Shown here in pieces: positions 1 through 12,855 of a stretch of 64,000 nucleotides of DNA. Every line of letters starts with the position of its first letter. Position 1 is the first letter of the stretch. Both the position numbers and the translations under genes were made by a program. Location: contig NC_056762.1 of the NCBI RefSeq assembly GCF_018687715.1, positions 41,275,520 to 41,339,519 of the forward strand. The letters are read 5' to 3'. Under the pieces are notes generated by a model. That model was not told the origin of the DNA. It saw only the letters and a program-made list of their open reading frames with translations, and did no database searches. Source of the stretch: Carya illinoinensis (taxonomy: Eukaryota; Streptophyta; Magnoliopsida; Fagales; Juglandaceae).

Positions 1-120
1 CCGAAGACCAGTTAGCAGATATACTTATAAAAGTTGTATGTAGCGGAAGCTTCTAAAACTCACTCGGCAAGTTGGGCATACGAGATCTATATGCACCAAC
101 TTGAGGGGGAGTGTTGGCGT
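1..120 (+). mobile_element. 3' end of a Ty1/copia retrotransposon (RNase H tail, polypurine tract, LTR start)
   Basis: From base 3 the frame reads EDQLADILIKVV, the usual end of a copia RNase H domain, and continues as KLGIRDLYAPT followed by TGA at 102-104. An in-frame TAA at 54-56 breaks it. The purine-rich tract GAGGGGGAG at 103-111 is directly followed by TGTTGG at 112, the expected polypurine tract and start of a 3' LTR. The rest of the element lies outside the window, and I could not place the LTR's far end. This is a dead, truncated copy. Confidence 0.8.
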
Positions 121-3100
121 GAGTTGTCCTCTGCAAGATTATAGGAGGAAGTTTTCAGATACACTATCAATTTAGTTAATTAAGCCTTGATACATGTATG
201 GCCAAATATAGATGTTTTTCGTTCTGATATATACCCAGTCATTCTTGTAAAGAAAGTATCAAATATAAGAGATATCTTATACTTTTTGTCATGTTATGCT
301 CCATGGAGCCACGGAACAACTTGGCTATCTGATGTACCATTCAATCCAGATTCAAGTATCCTAGATCTCCATGCACTGGTTAGGTGAAATGACAGAACCT
401 AAGAGGGCAGACAGCAATAAGTTGGCGGGGTACATCCGCTTCGACGAAACCTGGGCCACAACCTGAATTTCCTCGAATTATTCACTCAGGAAAACTCGCA
501 GAGCATCATCATTGACACACTCCTTTTTTAACCACGTCAAGAGTAACCAGTACCAAACTATATGTAATGTTAAATTATGGACACGAAACAACTTATCTAT
601 TCATATATCACATTCAATACCCATATATATTGAGGATCCAGGATATAGAAAAAGAGTAGTTCTTCACATATTGATATTGCCATCGACATAGCCTGAAGAA
701 AAATGGCGTATAAACTTGATAGTATATAAGTATCCAGTAACAAGTGCACCACACATGATCCCAGGATCAATTTACAAGCAAAAGAAACTATTACATATTT
801 CTATGATTCTTAATTATCAGAAATTAAAAACAAAGAAAACATTCATTGTTGAAATGGTGAAAAGAAGGAGGAAGAGAACGGAAGTACCCGAGAAACAAGA
901 TCGTCTGCGAGAGCCAAATGGGTCTTGCAGAACTTGCATCTGTATGAACTTCCCTCTAGCTCCACCACAAATACCCTTCCCATATCTACCTTCTTCGTCG
1001 TCTTCCTTCTTCTGACCTTTTTACCAGGTAGATACCTCTAATAAGTTGCAAAACCAGTAGTTTGTTAGGGAGAGAGAGAGATTGGATTAGACCGAAAGTG
1101 TTCAGTGCCACGTGCCTAAAGGCCTGGTACCGAAGCATCAAATGCAGTTCGCAGTGCCAAATGCATGTCTGGCCCCACTCCCTCACGTGTCATCTGTTTT
1201 TAAGCATCGAGGCTTCGTGACAAAACTCTTTTTAATTCCTTTTACTCCATTCAATTTTGAAACTTTATCTTATCTCACAAAAGAATTTTGAAACTTTATC
1301 TAACTTTTTTTATTTTGTCACAATTAATATATTTTCTATCTTGAAAACATGCTTATTATATTCTTTTAGAAAGGGAAAAAAAAAAAAAGCGAAACACTAT
1401 ATGCATTTTGCAACATTAGAACATATTTTATAAAATAGGAAAATAAAAAATAAAAGTTGTACCCAAGTTTGATATAATATATATATATATATATGGGAGC
1501 CCAAATGTACTACTAGTCCATCGGATAAAGGCCTAAAGAAATCCTTTATTGCTTAGGCCGGTGCAAAGTAGTTCTTCGTCTAATCTGAATACATCTCCTA
1601 AATCGTTTAATACATGAGGGTTATAAAGAATAGCACGTTATTACGTAAATAGAAGTGATACATACAAAAATAGAAATATATAAAAATAAACTTATAAACT
1701 GATGTGACTTCTTGTGACCCGTTAAATTTATTTTACAATAAAAATAATTTTACAATATAACATATTGCATCAAGTCACATCAATTTATGAATTTACTTTT
1801 ATATAATTTCTTTGTGGTTAAAATATTTCTCTTATATAAAACTCTTAATAGACAAAACTATTCTCTCAATTGGTTCGTATATGCAAAAGTCGCAAAGTAA
1901 TTTGTAGTAATAGTTCAATTGTAAAGATTTTTATTATTATAAAATAGATAAAGCATATCAAATCATGTCATGTAACTATTTTGTCTCTAATTGTATTTGT
2001 AAAACATGGTGGTTGGGATGGTAAAAGAAATTGAAAAAAAAAAGTATGGATTGAACTATTATTTCCATTAAAAATTTTAAATTGGTTTCGTATGATAATG
2101 CACCAAGACCAAGCAAATCAATTTTTTAAAAGGGGTTAGAACCCCTATTGGTCCAACAAATTACAAAAATAACATTAAATACTCATTTTACGTAGATAAG
2201 CAAGATTGTCCTATCGTATGGTGAAATGACATGTCATTTTATTAAAATTGTTTAAAGGAGCTTTGCATGCCGATGATTATAAAACTATATAGGTATAAAT
2301 TTGTTGTCATGTGGATTATTATATAGGGATATATATATGGTAGATATATATGGTGCAAACGTGAGGTAATCGAGAGACTCTCACATATAGCTGGATAAAG
2401 TTAATAGAATGGAGTTTGGGTGGTCACAAAACATGCATTCATTTGACTATGTTATGTACTTGGAAACAAGACTGAACAGTTACGAGTTATAATGGCCGAA
2501 CCTACCTCTATTACTATATTACGTGAGAATTACCGATTGAGGTAGGCTATTATATATAAAGGTGGTCATAAAACTAAATTATATCATTTCACGTAATTAT
2601 TATAATATTTTTAAATTATCATATAAAATATAATAAATAATTTAACTTTTTTAAATTTTAAAATAAAATTAATATTAAAAAATTATATTATAACAATATT
2701 TTATTCAACTTTTAATAAAATATTTTATCTTTATCTAAACTTCACAACCAAGCAAAACACTAATCCCTACCTCAACCATATACAACTTTGGTACTCGAGA
2801 TGAATTTATTTTAGATATGTAAGAACTCATTAGCATCTTATATTTGTTATAAATTTTATTTTTAAGCATTTTACTCCTCGTTGGATTGATACCTTTTATT
2901 GTCAATTATTATATTCTCAGATAAGTTAATCCTCATCATATATGTTATTTAAATTATAATATACTTTTTTATCCATTTGAATTAATGAAATTTCAAACTC
3001 TAGAACTCTATTTTAAAAATTAAAAATCAAAAATTATACCAGTATCTGACATTTAAATTAGAATATTAATTAATAAAATTTAAAATTTATTTTTTAAATT

Positions 3101-3590
3101 AAATTATATAACGAAATTATTGATAAACTATACTAAATATACTCTACAAACAGTTATATACTTTTTTTTATAAAAAAATATAATTACAAGTATAATCATA
3201 TACTAATTTATATATTAATATAATGTAATTAATTAAAAAATAAATTTTATTAAAATAATATTAATTTAAATTTTAAATATAAATACATTAATATTAATAT
3301 ACAAATTAATATATTTATATATAGCAAACCTCTTTCTTTATTATTTACTTCAGCTTGCCAAAACGTAGTCTTACTTGTTGGCAAGGTTTTTCTCTCTTGC
3401 CTTGTTTCCCACTACCGTCTCATATGTTGCCCAAAAGAAAAGGAAAAGAAAAAAATAAGAAAAAAACCCATAATTAACGGACGGTGCAGGTCCACGTGAT
3501 GACAACTCGAATCCCGACATGTACCTCGTCAACACGGATTTACTCCAGACCGGGTCCCACCACTAGACCCGCCCGCGTCTGATTCCGTCG
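121..3590. other. Intergenic, no supported gene
   Basis: The first few hundred bases probably include the copia LTR. A 66-codon open frame at 187-387 has no ATG and resembles nothing I know. Around 860-1200 the base composition is more balanced, with G-box cores (CACGTG at about 1110, CACGTGT at about 1184), which could be regulatory DNA of an unseen gene. From 1250 to 3340 the DNA is very AT-rich with a short TA run near 1474; 2580-2750 resembles the window's AT-rich MITE family but its ends are unclear. I see no coding signal here. Confidence 0.6.
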
Positions 3591-4745
3591 CTGAAATTAA
3601 ATAAACCAGCTGTTTCGCCGCCCAATAATAACGATAAATAAAAAGAAAAATTTTACATAAGTCATTTTTACGGACTCTTTTGTGTACTCTAGTGATATGA
3701 TTAATTGTGTATTAAAAAAATTAATCCAACCAATTATATCAGTAAAATACATAAAAAATATACAAAAATAACTGTACGTAACATTACTCAAATAAAAAAG
3801 AGATAGATGCACGCATTTGGAAAAAAAAAAAAAAAACCACACCTAAAGACCGAGTCTTCGTGGTCCCAGATGTCGCACTCTCAACCGTTGGATTAGACAA
3901 GTCTCGTCGAGATCCCCGCCCAAGAGGACAAACAAATACGTGAATCACGAGGGAGCCCCATGCTTCTCATCATGAAGCCGCTCCGCCTCCGTGTGTTCAC
4001 AGCTTTTGTTCAGACCTCTAATTTTTTTTCAAAAAAAAAAAAAAAAACTTTTTAAAAATCGAAATAGCCCCTCAGTGCGGGTTTCCGTACATATGGTGGG
4101 GCCTACAGGTGACGCAAGCATCGAGATTTTCCTAATCGTAATCCATCCAAAAAAATAAAAACCACACGACTGGAGCTTAGCAAAGACGCAACCATGCCGC
4201 CGACATGTCTGTTGGATCTTGAATAAGAATATATTAACGTGCGAAAACCTAAAAAAGGAAGACCGTGTTTGGTTAGAAGGAAAATGAGCCAACGGAAAAA
4301 AGAAGTCTTCCCCCCTGGAAATGCTTCGATTTGACAGTTGTTTGGGAGCTGGGAAACAAGAACGTCAACTACTCGAGTAGAATAGCTAAACAAGGGAGAG
4401 ACGAGAGAGAGGAGAAAATGGAACAAGAAAATCGTTGATTTTCATTCTTCTACAAAGATCGAACATATAACTAATAACAACAATAGATTGCAGAACAACC
4501 ATGAGAAATCTGTCTCAGTTGCAAAAATACGGAGGATTGGTTATCTATGTACATATACGGATCACAATCATCATCAGCGAATCCATACAACATGTCAGCT
4601 AGCTTTCTCTTTATCTAACGAGATCTACTTGCCATCTCGATCGGAAACAAAAAGAAGTAAAAAAGCGTAGAAACAAATGCCAACACTGAAGCTAAACGAC
4701 AGGAAAACTCGGATCTTCGCCGGAGATCAAGAAAATTTGGCGAAA
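3591..4745. other. 3' flank and probable 3' UTR of the ERF4-like gene
   Basis: The short open frames on the minus strand here (4029-4426) are not protein-like. The bases just below 4746 must include the 3' UTR of the minus-strand ERF gene; I could not find a canonical AATAAA. Homopolymer A runs at about 3822-3836 and 4031-4046 may be old retroposon tails. Confidence 0.5.
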
Positions 4746-5396
4746 TCAGGCAACCTCCGGGGGAGGAAGGTTGAGGTCAAGGTCGAGCAGTCTATGGGTG
4801 GGAGTATGATCAAAATCGACGACGGAAGATGAATCGGAGTCGCTGTGGGCCCCACCACCCACGATTTGCTTGAAATCCGTCTCTGCCCGATCGAACCTGC
4901 ACAAGTCGCGGTGATTCCCGCTCATATTGGCGACTGGGTTGAAAAAGTAGACTGGACGCACAGCCGTAACGAGGGGAAAACCGACCGCACCACCGGCAGG
5001 GAACCGAGCCGAACCGGAGGGGAAATGGACCGCGCCTCCCAGAGTGAGGTCGAGGGGCGGCGGTGGTGGGGACGAGGAGTCGACGGTGCTGCTCTGGCTT
5101 GGGCTGCGCGTATTGTTGTTATTGTTGTGGTGCTGGCTGAGGGAGGTGAGGTCGGAGGAGGGGTTGGGGAAGTTGGTCTTCGCCTTAACGCCTCGGAACT
5201 CGCGGGCAGCAGCGTCGTAGGCACGTGCTGCCTCCTCGGCAGTGTCAAAAGTGCCGAGCCAGACGCGCGTCTTCTTACCTGGGTCGCGGATCTCGGCGGC
5301 GTAGCGACCCCATGGACGCTTCCTCACCCCTCTGAAACGAATCTCCTTGGAGCTGGAATCCTGGTTAACTGAACTGGATCCGTTTCTCGGAGCCAT
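4746..5396 (-). CDS. ERF4: ERF4-like AP2/ERF transcriptional repressor with EAR motif
   Basis: Single-exon gene of 216 aa starting at ATG 5396 and ending at TGA 4746-4748. The AP2/ERF DNA-binding domain spans about residues 17-77: [20 protein letters not shown], then the [16 protein letters not shown] helix. Ala33 and Asp38 are the pair that marks the ERF rather than the DREB type. The C-terminus carries the EAR repression motif [11 protein letters not shown] (about 203-213), preceded by [11 protein letters not shown]; a central LDLTLGG and RPVYFF also match ERF4. Known role: nuclear GCC-box binding protein that represses ethylene, jasmonate and ABA responsive genes by recruiting TOPLESS-type corepressors. 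It has no intron, as is usual for this subgroup. ERF8 or another group VIII member is the alternative; the conserved gene neighbourhood favours ERF4. Confidence 0.95.
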   Translation of the reverse strand: MAPRNGSSSVNQDSSSKEIRFRGVRKRPWGRYAAEIRDPGKKTRVWLGTFDTAEEAARAYDAAAREFRGVKAKTNFPNPSSDLTSLSQHHNNNNNTRSPSQSSTVDSSSPPPPPLDLTLGGAVHFPSGSARFPAGGAVGFPLVTAVRPVYFFNPVANMSGNHRDLCRFDRAETDFKQIVGGGAHSDSDSSSVVDFDHTPTHRLLDLDLNLPPPEVA

Positions 5397-5488
5397 TTGG
5401 GTCCTACGGGTTAGTTACGTTGGGTGGGCTATGGAGTTTGGAACGGGGGAGACCATGGATGTTTGAGGATGGGAGGGTTCGAAGGTGG

Positions 5489-5499
5489 CCTTTTATAGG
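5489..5499 (-). promoter_or_regulatory. TATA box of the ERF4-like gene
   Basis: On the minus strand the sequence reads CCTATAAAAGG, 93 bp upstream of the ERF start codon. Position and sequence fit a plant core promoter, leaving a 5' UTR of roughly 60 nt. Not tested by transcript data. Confidence 0.75.
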
Positions 5500-8019
5500 G
5501 GACGTGTGAAGGGGGTAGGAGTTGATTAAAGTTACGCTCCTTTTGGGCGATTGTTGTGTACAGTATGAGCAGCACGGATGAGGTGATTCAAACCAATTTT
5601 AATATTAAATAAATTTATTTACAGCTACTTTTTTTTTTATAATCCTAACCTAACGGTTAAAATCTATCACGATGTACAACTTATATAAAATATATATAGA
5701 TAAGCCTATCTAGATATCTCAAAAATTAAATTTAAAAATTAATTAATAAGTTATCTAAAATTACACTATAATATTAAAGTTAGTATATATGATTAAACTA
5801 TTTGCCCGTTACACTTGGGAAAAAATATAACACATCAACACTTTTTTATCAGATGATATAACAAATTTCGGTTGATTTTTAGTGTGTCACAATTTTTATA
5901 TATTATAAATTAGTCTTGAATAAATGAATGGTTATAAACTGAATAATACATACAATAGTAAAATATATAAATATTATATAATCATTTTAAAAAATAATCA
6001 TTTACTATTTACTCTTCATCTCTCCAAAAAATATATATATATATATAAAAGGCTCCGGAGCGTAAATTCCCGCCTATCGAGCCCGGAAATATTCGGCTCC
6101 GTCAACAAGGGATTTGACCGCACTTCTCCAGCACACGGGAGAAAAGGACAAGAATAGCCCCGCCGCCCAGCCGCGGAAAATGTGGGGCCTGCAGGAATGA
6201 ATAATTGCAGTTATTTTGCGAAGAAATGTCGCATAGACACGTGGCACTGAATTCTCAGTCCACGCGGCAAGCGGTAGAATGAGGGGCGGCAGGGTCGTTT
6301 TTGACGGAAGTTAAGACGGCGGTTCTAGCCGTTTTCTTTCGTTGGTTCCCATAAACAGAAACCTTTTATTGACGGCAGACTCGCTTTTCTTTTTTTCTTT
6401 TTTTTAAAAAGAAAGAAGCACAAAAATTATCGGTCCAACCCGACATCTTTGTCGGCATGGTACACCTCCTCCCCGCGCGAGACGGACATGTGTAGGCGTC
6501 TAGAATTGTGCAAAATTGTGTTAATCATTTATGATCTCTAAAATGCCCCTTTTTACGGAGTACTGACGCACAGATAGTCTTTATCCATATATATAAATAA
6601 ATAAATAAAAATATGACATGATTAGAATTAAAAATTTATCTTCATTCAATCCATCTCATTTTATAATTAAAGTTTTATTAAATTTTTATATAAAATATAA
6701 TAAATAATTTAATTTTTTAAAATTTTAATTAAATTTTTTCAAATTTTAAAATAAATAATAATAATATTTTATTTAATTTTTATTTTTTAAATAAATTTAT
6801 TTCAACCCATCTCATTTTTAAATTTAAATCAGACCTATATTTTTATTATTTTTATCGTCTAAAAATTTTTCTGGTGCAGACATCTCATCAATCAGAAACA
6901 TGCAACGCATGCATGCATGGTCAAGAATTAATTGAATATGCAGTCTGTTCGTCTGTTCTTGCAAGATTTTCTTTGCCCTGACGTTGTGAATCTTAAAACT
7001 TTTGCTCTTAAGATCGTACGTAGACAGCTGTCCGCCAACTGATTCCAATCCCACCTCACCCAGCCCTGATCTGTTGGGGTTGAGGTTCGGCCGGTCCAAC
7101 TGATCGGATTGGACATTTTTAGATCGGATTAAATTGGATTCGGTCTCGTCTGATCTAATTTTAAAATGATTAAATTTAATCAATTCGATCTCGGCCTAAA
7201 TTTTTTTTACTCCGGATCGAATAAAAAATAAAATTAATATATAATTAATATAAATAATTTTATAAATTAATTATATACTTTTTATATAATTATTGATTAA
7301 TATTAATTGTTAACACATATTTTCGTCAATAGATCAGAATAGGAGAATGATCGCCCCGTAGCGCACGGAGATTGACGTGGGCCCAGGTCGGCAATGTGTA
7401 GGCCCAGAGGAACTAGGTTAGGATGAGGTGGTGCAAGCCCTCCACTGGTCAAATGCGGTTGTACAAAGTCCGTGCTTATAACCATGGAGTTAATATAATA
7501 GAGAAAGATAAGCATACAGATTTGTGTGGTTTGACACTAAACCTGTGTCCACAGGAGCTTAGGGAGAGAATAATCTACTATATAAACTTTATTTACAGTC
7601 TCTTGAGTCTTAGAGTCTCTCATCCTCACTGTACATCTAATTTGCAGATCACTCTATTGGTTTGGACACTATCACTAGATGCAGGGTCCAGAGGTTAGAG
7701 AATTTATCCTGTGAAGCCTTTCAAAAGTCTGGCCAATCGTCCCTCGAAAATTCCACCCTTAAGATCTCAGAAGAAGTTCTTAATACTCCTATTCAAAAGT
7801 CCCTTATAGTCGTATATCCTCCCATTTTATCTCTTCATTTTCTATTTTTTATGTCACATCTATTCATCTCACCTCATTTTTCCTGTCTCCTGTATTCTTG
7901 ACATTACTTTCTTCTCTCTCTTTCCCTTTATTATACTCCCTCTGTCCCTCATTTCTCTCCATTTCATCCTCTAGTGAAGCCTCCTTGGTAGGCTTAGACT
8001 TTGAAGGCCCTCATGGGCC
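5500..8019. other. Upstream region of ERF4 and intergenic DNA, no gene
   Basis: Around 6050-6500 a GC-richer block contains ACACGTGGCA (6238-6247), a G-box/ABRE-like core, about 840 bp upstream of the ERF start; it may be distal regulatory DNA. At about 6620-6835 an AT-rich stretch with CCATCTCATTTT at both sides resembles the MITE family found elsewhere in the window. At 7040-7190 there is degenerate GATCGGATT-type repetition. The open frames at 7300-8000 are short, overlapping on both strands and unrecognised. No supported gene. Confidence 0.5.
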
Positions 8020-8865
8020 TAGGACAAAAATTATCCATAACACTAATATTTATAATTATATACTAATACTAATATTTATACTAATACTAATAGTCGAATA
8101 TGGTATTAAAAAATAATAATACTAATAGTCTAATATTATAATATAAACTATAGTTATAGTTATAGTTATACTAATATAGTTATATTAAATTATTATAAGT
8201 AATACTAATATATAGCTATACTAATAGTCCACTATTAATACTAATTACTATAATTAATATTAATATATAGCTATACAATATATTTATACAGTTGTACTAA
8301 TACTACTAATCTATTATATAGTCTAAATTCTAACATAAGTTATATAACTATAACTAATACTTAATAAGAGTTTTACTATTAGTTAATATAGTATTATCAA
8401 TTTATCACTAACATATAACATTTTAGTAATACTGCTAGTAGTCTAGTATAATTATTAGTTAATATGGTTGTAGTATTAGTACTAGTGTAATAGTGTATTA
8501 TTAGTTATAGTAAATAAGTTAATAACACGTATACATATATATTAAATTATTTAATATATCACAATATAATTATATAATTATTAAAAAAAATCTTCATTAT
8601 GCGTTAACTAATAACCATCATAATACATTAATATACTCTGTATACTAATTTGGGATAGATACTAACAACCAACAACTAGATTAGATACTATATTACTATC
8701 ATAATACATTTTTTTGATACTATATACTAATTTATTATATACTAGTAAATTAATAGTATTAGTGTATTACTAATATATTTAATAATATATTATATGTATA
8801 TATATTAAATATATCATATTATAATTATATAAGTATTAAATAAAATATCACTGGATTAAAAATAA
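8020..8865. repeat. Extreme AT-rich degenerate repeat tract
   Basis: About 850 bp built from variants of ACTAATA, TATAGTTATA and TAATACTA, almost without G or C, and with no reading frame of interest. It looks like a decayed AT satellite or slippage-grown low-complexity tract. No fixed period is visible by eye. Confidence 0.7.
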
Positions 8866-8943
8866 AAAAATAAGAGTTTTAGAGTGTACCGAATAGACCG
8901 ACAAAACTAGATTGTCCTTAATGAGATTGGACTAGACCGATCC

Positions 8944-10093
8944 TTAAAAAATTTGGCCTGATCTAGAATGAGAAAACTCTAGATCGAATAAATCTGATCC
9001 GATCCACAAAACCCCCCAAGGCAGACCGAACTCCCCAGTGATCTGCGTAAAAAACATGGATTTGATATGGTCAAAGGTCAAGTACTGAAACGAAAAACTA
9101 CATGCAGGCACCCAAGACTCTGCTATACCATACTGATCCTCCATCGCCCATAGAAAATAATCGGAGAATGAAGGAGTTCCGTTTTCATACACTGCAAGTG
9201 ACTTTTTATTAACTGATCAGATATACAAGTTTTCTGTGCGTGCAAATTATTATCCTCCATGGATTGCGGTAGCATTAGATTCTCCCGGAATATTTCATTA
9301 TTCATGTCGAACACCAAGATCCATTTTGGGAGGTCGTCAATGCAGAATATTGCAAGCCAGTGGATACCGCCATTGAAGAAAGCTCGCGGCGGACTAGGAC
9401 CAACCTAGCCAAACAAAGGAACAGTACCATTTGGTTCATGATCTCTATTAATGCTTTTCCATGAATAGCCAACCTTGAGTGGGATTACTTCTAGACTGTT
9501 GAGACTTACAATTTTAACTATTTTATAATCATTTGTTCGAGAACCGAAGCCAAATCCCCACTCGCGCGCATGCTGTAAAACGCTGATCATCATCTTGATT
9601 ATGATTATACTCGTTAGTCCTGGGTTTAGGGAGGATCATAGACTTTCTTATAAATGGATTCCACAAAATAATATTGCCCATATAATCACATGTCGAGCAT
9701 ACTAATCCATTGCAAGAACCAACCACTTCAATTCGCTGTATGGTTTTGAATGGGATTCTTAACTCTGCGTACTCATGATAATTCAATATTGTGATCATGT
9801 TATGCTGGTCGTGATCACGCAGATCATGATTTAGTACACATAGTCTACAAAGGAAGGCAGTGGCAATGGTGTAAATCTCGTGGCGGAGGCGGCAGCCGCG
9901 GAGAGATCGAAAGTTTTTCTGAATCTTCCTGGATACCCAGTGGAAGGAAATTGCTGTTCATGACGGAACAAAAGCGTTTTGATCACGGAGGACCATGATT
10001 TGTTGAGGCTGGTGAATCTAACAAGGGATTTCACCGAAGTTTCAAGAGAATTTCGTATATGACATCCTCTGGAATGTATAAGCCTTGTGCCAT
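8944..10093 (-). pseudogene. F-box protein pseudogene (F-box plus FBA-type C-terminal region)
   Basis: An ATG at 10093 opens MAQGLYIPEDVIYEILLKL, the start of an F-box. One base is then missing (CTTCGGTG where CTTCCGGTG is expected, near 10042) and the box continues in another frame as KSLVRFTSLNKSWSSVI. Further downstream, in shifted frames, come VVGSCNGLVCSTCDYMGNII and ILWNPFIRKSMILPKP, then GFGFGSRTNDYKIVKIV and finally YGIAESWVP, in the order expected for an F-box-associated (FBA) protein. At least three frame breaks and several stops show it is dead. Intact relatives are SCF ubiquitin-ligase substrate receptors. No matching intact copy is in the window. Confidence 0.85.
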
Positions 10094-10299
10094 TGCTTAA
10101 TTAATTCTGATTATCAACTCTTAGGATCAAGCGTTGGCATGAATTACAGAAACCATGATTAATGTAATTCTTTATGTATGCATATAGAGGGCTCCTACAC
10201 CAAGACAACTGACACGAATTCCATATCCAAACAGGAGTTGGAATTGGAGTGATCTGTCTTAAATATTCCCTAATTTTCCTAAACAGGTTGATCCAAATT

Positions 10300-10655
10300 A
10301 GAGAATGTCATGTCATCATCTTAACATTCAAATAGTACAATTCAAATATAAACATTTTTGAATTATTTCATATAATTATTATTAAATCATTATAATTTTC
10401 TCAAACTTTAAAATAAAATACAAAAAACAAATCAATATTTTTAAATCTCAAAACAAAAATAATATAAAAAAATAATATTATAATTCTCTTTTAACTTTGT
10501 AATTTTTTATTCAATATTTTTCCTCTCATTTTTCAAAACTTTATAAAAATATTAACTCAAATTATTTTATTATTATGTATAAATTATTTTATTATTATTT
10601 ATAAATTTATTATCTTATCTTTTTTCATCTTATTTATATAATCGAACGAGGCTTT
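10300..10655. mobile_element. AT-rich MITE-like element
   Basis: Internal sequence (CAAACTTTAAAATAAAATAC, CTCATTTTTCAAAACTTTAT) closely resembles the better delimited elements at 23967-24320 and 34930-35218. Termini are blurred, so coordinates are approximate. Confidence 0.45.
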
Positions 10656-12025
10656 CTTCCAAAACGAAAATAACTAACTTTTGTGATTACCTTTCTTTTT
10701 GGGGCTTTTCTCATCGAGTTGGGTTGAGGACATGGTTCTTAGTTTGATAGCCGAAAAGAAGAGAATCACAAAAGTTTCGGTTGTTCTGGTCGTGGGCTGT
10801 AAGTAGATGCACCGGGCCCAAGGGACCGAAAAACAGGCACACCCAATCGATGCATATCCCTTCATTCCTTTGAAAAATTCTTCTTATCTTCCTTACACTT
10901 CACACACCACATTTATTTTATTTTTTTTATTTTTTCTATAATAAATATATAGTATGTGGATGATAAATAGAATAATTCAATTAATTTAATAAGAATAAAA
11001 TGAAATAAAAAATAAAAAAAATGAAAAAAGTGTGTGGTGTGGTGTGGGATGATGTGTAGCATTTCTCTATGCCTTTAACGCTAGAAATGACAAAAGACCA
11101 GTTTTTATTCTCTCTTTTTAAACCCACTACTGATTCAGTGATTTTCCTACCCAAACTGATGTCCGATTCAATAAGCCATTGTTTTGTATTCAAATCAGGT
11201 GAATAGAATTAGAAAAATGTTCCATCTTTTTGAGACACTTCAATGATATGTTGAGTGTGCCTAGAATTAAATTTATAACTATATTTTTTCATGAAAAATC
11301 GATCATTATATTATTTAAAATATGCAATATGAGTAATGCTACATATAATTATAATTATTATTGTTAAAAAATTAATTTTATTTATATAGATATCATATTT
11401 ACTTATTTTTTAAAAATAATTATACATCACTTATGTATCAACTACTGACCGCAAATCTCATTTATAAGAAATTATAAAGCAGGGCATAAAGTGGCATCTA
11501 GAGAAAGGTACATGAACTCTTTAAATACATACCTCCCGGCCAATTGTTGAGCATAGACATTTTCCCACCGTTGGATGTTCTTGATAGACGCAGATAATTT
11601 ATCTAACGGCTTTGAGAGAATGGAAGATGTACGACTCACCAGCGTCCAGGACAATGACATTTCACTGAAGACTGTCTTTATCAGCTGAGCCGAGCGGCGG
11701 AATTAGCGGTTTTTTTTTTTTTTATTTTTATTTTTTAAAGTGAAACAAGAGCAAAGATATAATAAATAGTATCATTAAACGGATTCTTCCCATAACGGCT
11801 TGCCTTTCATGGTCGGCTAAAGGCTCCTTTTAAAGCCATATTCCTTCTTGCAGCTTTTTTATTTTTTGTCTTGAACAAACTCTTTTTTTTTTTAATATAT
11901 TTTTGTTTTCTAATTTTTCGTTTTTCTCATTTAAAATGAGAAAAAGAAAGCAAAATTCAGTCACATTAATATTTAATATTTTTTTTATCTCATTCTAAGT
12001 CATATCATTGAATAAAAATTTTAAT
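10656..12025. other. Intergenic, no supported gene
   Basis: Contains short unrecognised open frames (10674-10865, 10981-11193 and 11472-11660, all minus), with no domain and no exon signals I trust. A T run at about 11710-11722 could be a retroposon tail. Confidence 0.5.
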
Positions 12026-12353
12026 ATTATATTTAGATAATGAGATGAAATGAAAATTATTATAATAATAAAATAATTTTTGAAATAGATTGAATTAAGA
12101 TATTTTATTTTATTTTAAAAAATGAAAGAGAAAATTCTGAAGAATAATATTATAAAGTAAAAAACTATTAAAATAAAAACTTTTATTTCAAAATTTGAAA
12201 AAATTGTATTATTTTTTTGTTTTGTTTTGAAATTTAAAAAAATTATAATAAATAAGGAATGATTATATGAAAAAAATTAAAAAATAGTTTATATTTGAAA
12301 AGAAAATTATGAAAAAAATTGAACTAAGATAATCCTCCAAACATGGCCTAAAT
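12026..12353 (-). mobile_element. MITE-like element in reverse orientation
   Basis: The right end reads CCAAACATGGCCTAA, the reverse complement of a TTAGGCC.TGTTTGG terminus like those at 23967 and 60203. The body is AT-rich with ATGAGATGAAATG near the left end. The left boundary is uncertain. Confidence 0.5.
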
Positions 12354-12758
12354 CTTAACATTGAATTAATGTATTACTCATTTAAATTTAATTTCATTAA
12401 AAATATTAAGTGACTCACTCAATTCAATTAACAACGTTCTAAGAAAACGAATTATTTTATTTTCTAAAATGAGAATCATTTGAATATTTTTTGGCTCTTT
12501 GTTTTACATTAAACATGTGATATTTATCTATCCTCAGCCCGAGATTCCATAATGCAAGCCGAGCCAACCCCCAACCGAATCTATCTTAAGCCACCAGACA
12601 CACATTCTAAACGCATAGTTATTATGTCTTCGTTCAATGTCAAAAACGACATTAATAAGAAGATATGCCAAACCTAAAACCCTTTCCTCGAGTCTTTCTC
12701 GGTTCACACCTCCAAGCTTCCACTCTACTACACTCTTCATTTCACAAACCCCCCCCCG

Positions 12759-12759
<1 letters not shown>

Positions 12760-12797
<38 letters not shown>
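12760..12797 (+). repeat. (CT)n microsatellite in the CHER1 5' leader region
   Basis: A 38-nt pure CT run about 60 bp upstream of the CHER1 start codon. CT/GA runs are common in plant 5' leaders and core promoters, so a regulatory effect is possible but not shown. A second CT run followed by TA occurs in intron 5 at 16577-16632. Confidence 0.85.
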
Positions 12798-12801
<4 letters not shown>

Positions 12802-12855
12802 TTTTGTTTTGTTTTTCCTCTTTTTTGAAGCTTCATAGAGTAAGGGGGTGTTGAA

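Noticed and set aside
187..387. 66-codon open frame next to the copia LTR
   Set aside because: It lacks an ATG in frame and matches no family I recognise.
4029..4426. Overlapping 87- and 107-codon minus-strand frames
   Set aside because: Low-complexity, partly from an A-run, no domain, and inside the probable ERF4 3' flank.
4845..5372. 175-aa open frame on the plus strand and 108-aa frame at 4922-5248 on the minus strand
   Set aside because: Both are shadows of the GC-rich ERF4 coding sequence; they show no domain and the ERF frame explains the DNA fully.
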